From positions 1 through 5,192 of the forward strand of contig JALUTL010000138.1 in assembly GCA_027016475.1 (NCBI GenBank): a stretch of 5,192 nt of DNA. Direction: 5' to 3'. Source of the stretch: Candidatus Heimdallarchaeota archaeon. GTDB lineage: Archaea > Asgardarchaeota > Heimdallarchaeia > Heimdallarchaeales > Kariarchaeaceae. The position numbers and the translations under genes were made by a program. Of this stretch, positions 4,874 to 5,192 are shown piece by piece; the stretch's first letter is position 1; the number at the start of each line of letters is the position of its first letter. A model generated the notes under the pieces. The model was not told where the DNA came from. It saw nothing but the letters and a program-made list of their open reading frames with translations, and searched no databases.

Positions 4874-5192
4874 TTAATTCAGGGCCTTAGAAATGCTGGG
4901 TAATGGATTGGATTGATTTTCTTTCTTTTCAATCATGGGTTTGTGTTGCCTTGAACTCAGCTTTGTCGCAAGATAGGCTATGAGCAATCCAGCCAAACCA
5001 TCAGCTACCCAATGATGATTAAGATAAACAATCGTGAACATCATCAACAAAACGTAATATTTGTTGAATGTCTTGAAAGAAAGGTTTCTTTCCCTTGAAT
5101 AGAAATAGAGGCTTGCAGGAATACCTACATGAAGGCTTGGAAACGCCGCAAACTTTGCTTGTGTGTTAGACCAATAGAAACTAACGAAAAAG
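4874..5192 (-). CDS. PAP2-superfamily membrane phosphatase/phosphotransferase, C-terminal part (start lies beyond the window)
   Basis: The minus-strand frame is open from the window edge to a TAA at 4874-4876, leaving 105 residues of a longer protein. Partial residues 17-23 (FPSLHVG) carry the PSxH motif of PAP2 phosphatases, and residues 54-68 (IVYLNHHWVADGLAG) carry the HxxxD motif (H60, D64). The usual Arg of the classic SRxxxxxHxxxD motif is not seen, as in the inositol-phosphorylceramide-synthase-like (Aur1/PAP2_3) branch. Hydrophobic stretches at about 45-57 and 66-76 are transmembrane helices; the C-terminal 25-30 residues are polar. By family it should act on a lipid phosphate or transfer a phospho-headgroup at the membrane; the substrate cannot be told. 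It points the same way as korA, but a 136-base spacer with promoter-like signals suggests separate transcription. The stop and motifs are clear; the N-terminal membrane helices are outside the window. Confidence 0.85.
   Translation of the reverse strand, partial: FFVSFYWSNTQAKFAAFPSLHVGIPASLYFYSRERNLSFKTFNKYYVLLMMFTIVYLNHHWVADGLAGLLIAYLATKLSSRQHKPMIEKKENQSNPLPSISKALN

Overview
The window reads as a compact piece of an archaeal chromosome, most likely from the Nitrososphaeria/Thaumarchaeota side; that placement is an inference from gene types and expression signals, not a measured phylogeny. Support for it: a two-subunit 2-oxoacid:ferredoxin oxidoreductase of the archaeal kind (gamma and alpha domains fused, separate beta subunit); GGTGAT-type ribosome binding sites ahead of both of its genes; and one gene that starts at a GTG with no ribosome binding site, about 25 bases after a TTTATC box, as expected for a leaderless archaeal transcript. 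Base composition is moderately AT-rich. I see no tRNA, rRNA, CRISPR array, transposase, phage gene or large repeat.

Layout. Positions 1-375 (+) hold the end of an orotate phosphoribosyltransferase gene (pyrimidine synthesis). It meets, tail to tail with overlapping stop codons, a small thioredoxin-like gene at 372-716 (-). A 105-base divergent spacer (717-821) carries the promoter signals for that gene and for a rightward pair: an unrecognised acidic, phenylalanine-rich 126-residue protein (822-1202) and a signal-less BtuF/FhuD-type helical-backbone metal-receptor protein (1241-2041). That pair runs tail to tail into the leftward korA-korB operon, whose final gene overlaps the receptor gene by 9 bases. 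korA (2938-4737) and korB (2033-2932) encode the two subunits of a CoA-acylating 2-oxoacid:ferredoxin oxidoreductase. Upstream of korA, in the same direction, a 136-base spacer with a TATA-like box and an inverted repeat separates it from the end of a PAP2-superfamily membrane protein gene (4874-5192, continuing beyond the window).

How the genes fit together. Only korA and korB are clearly one functional unit: they would interconvert a 2-oxoacid plus CoA and oxidised ferredoxin with acyl-CoA, CO2 and reduced ferredoxin, with TPP and one [4Fe-4S] cluster in the beta subunit. The other genes look like separate housekeeping or poorly characterised functions packed close together. The least explained parts are the 126-residue protein paired with the cytoplasmic receptor-like protein, and the small symmetric motifs in the two promoter regions. 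I did not find convincing evidence of a new multi-gene system.
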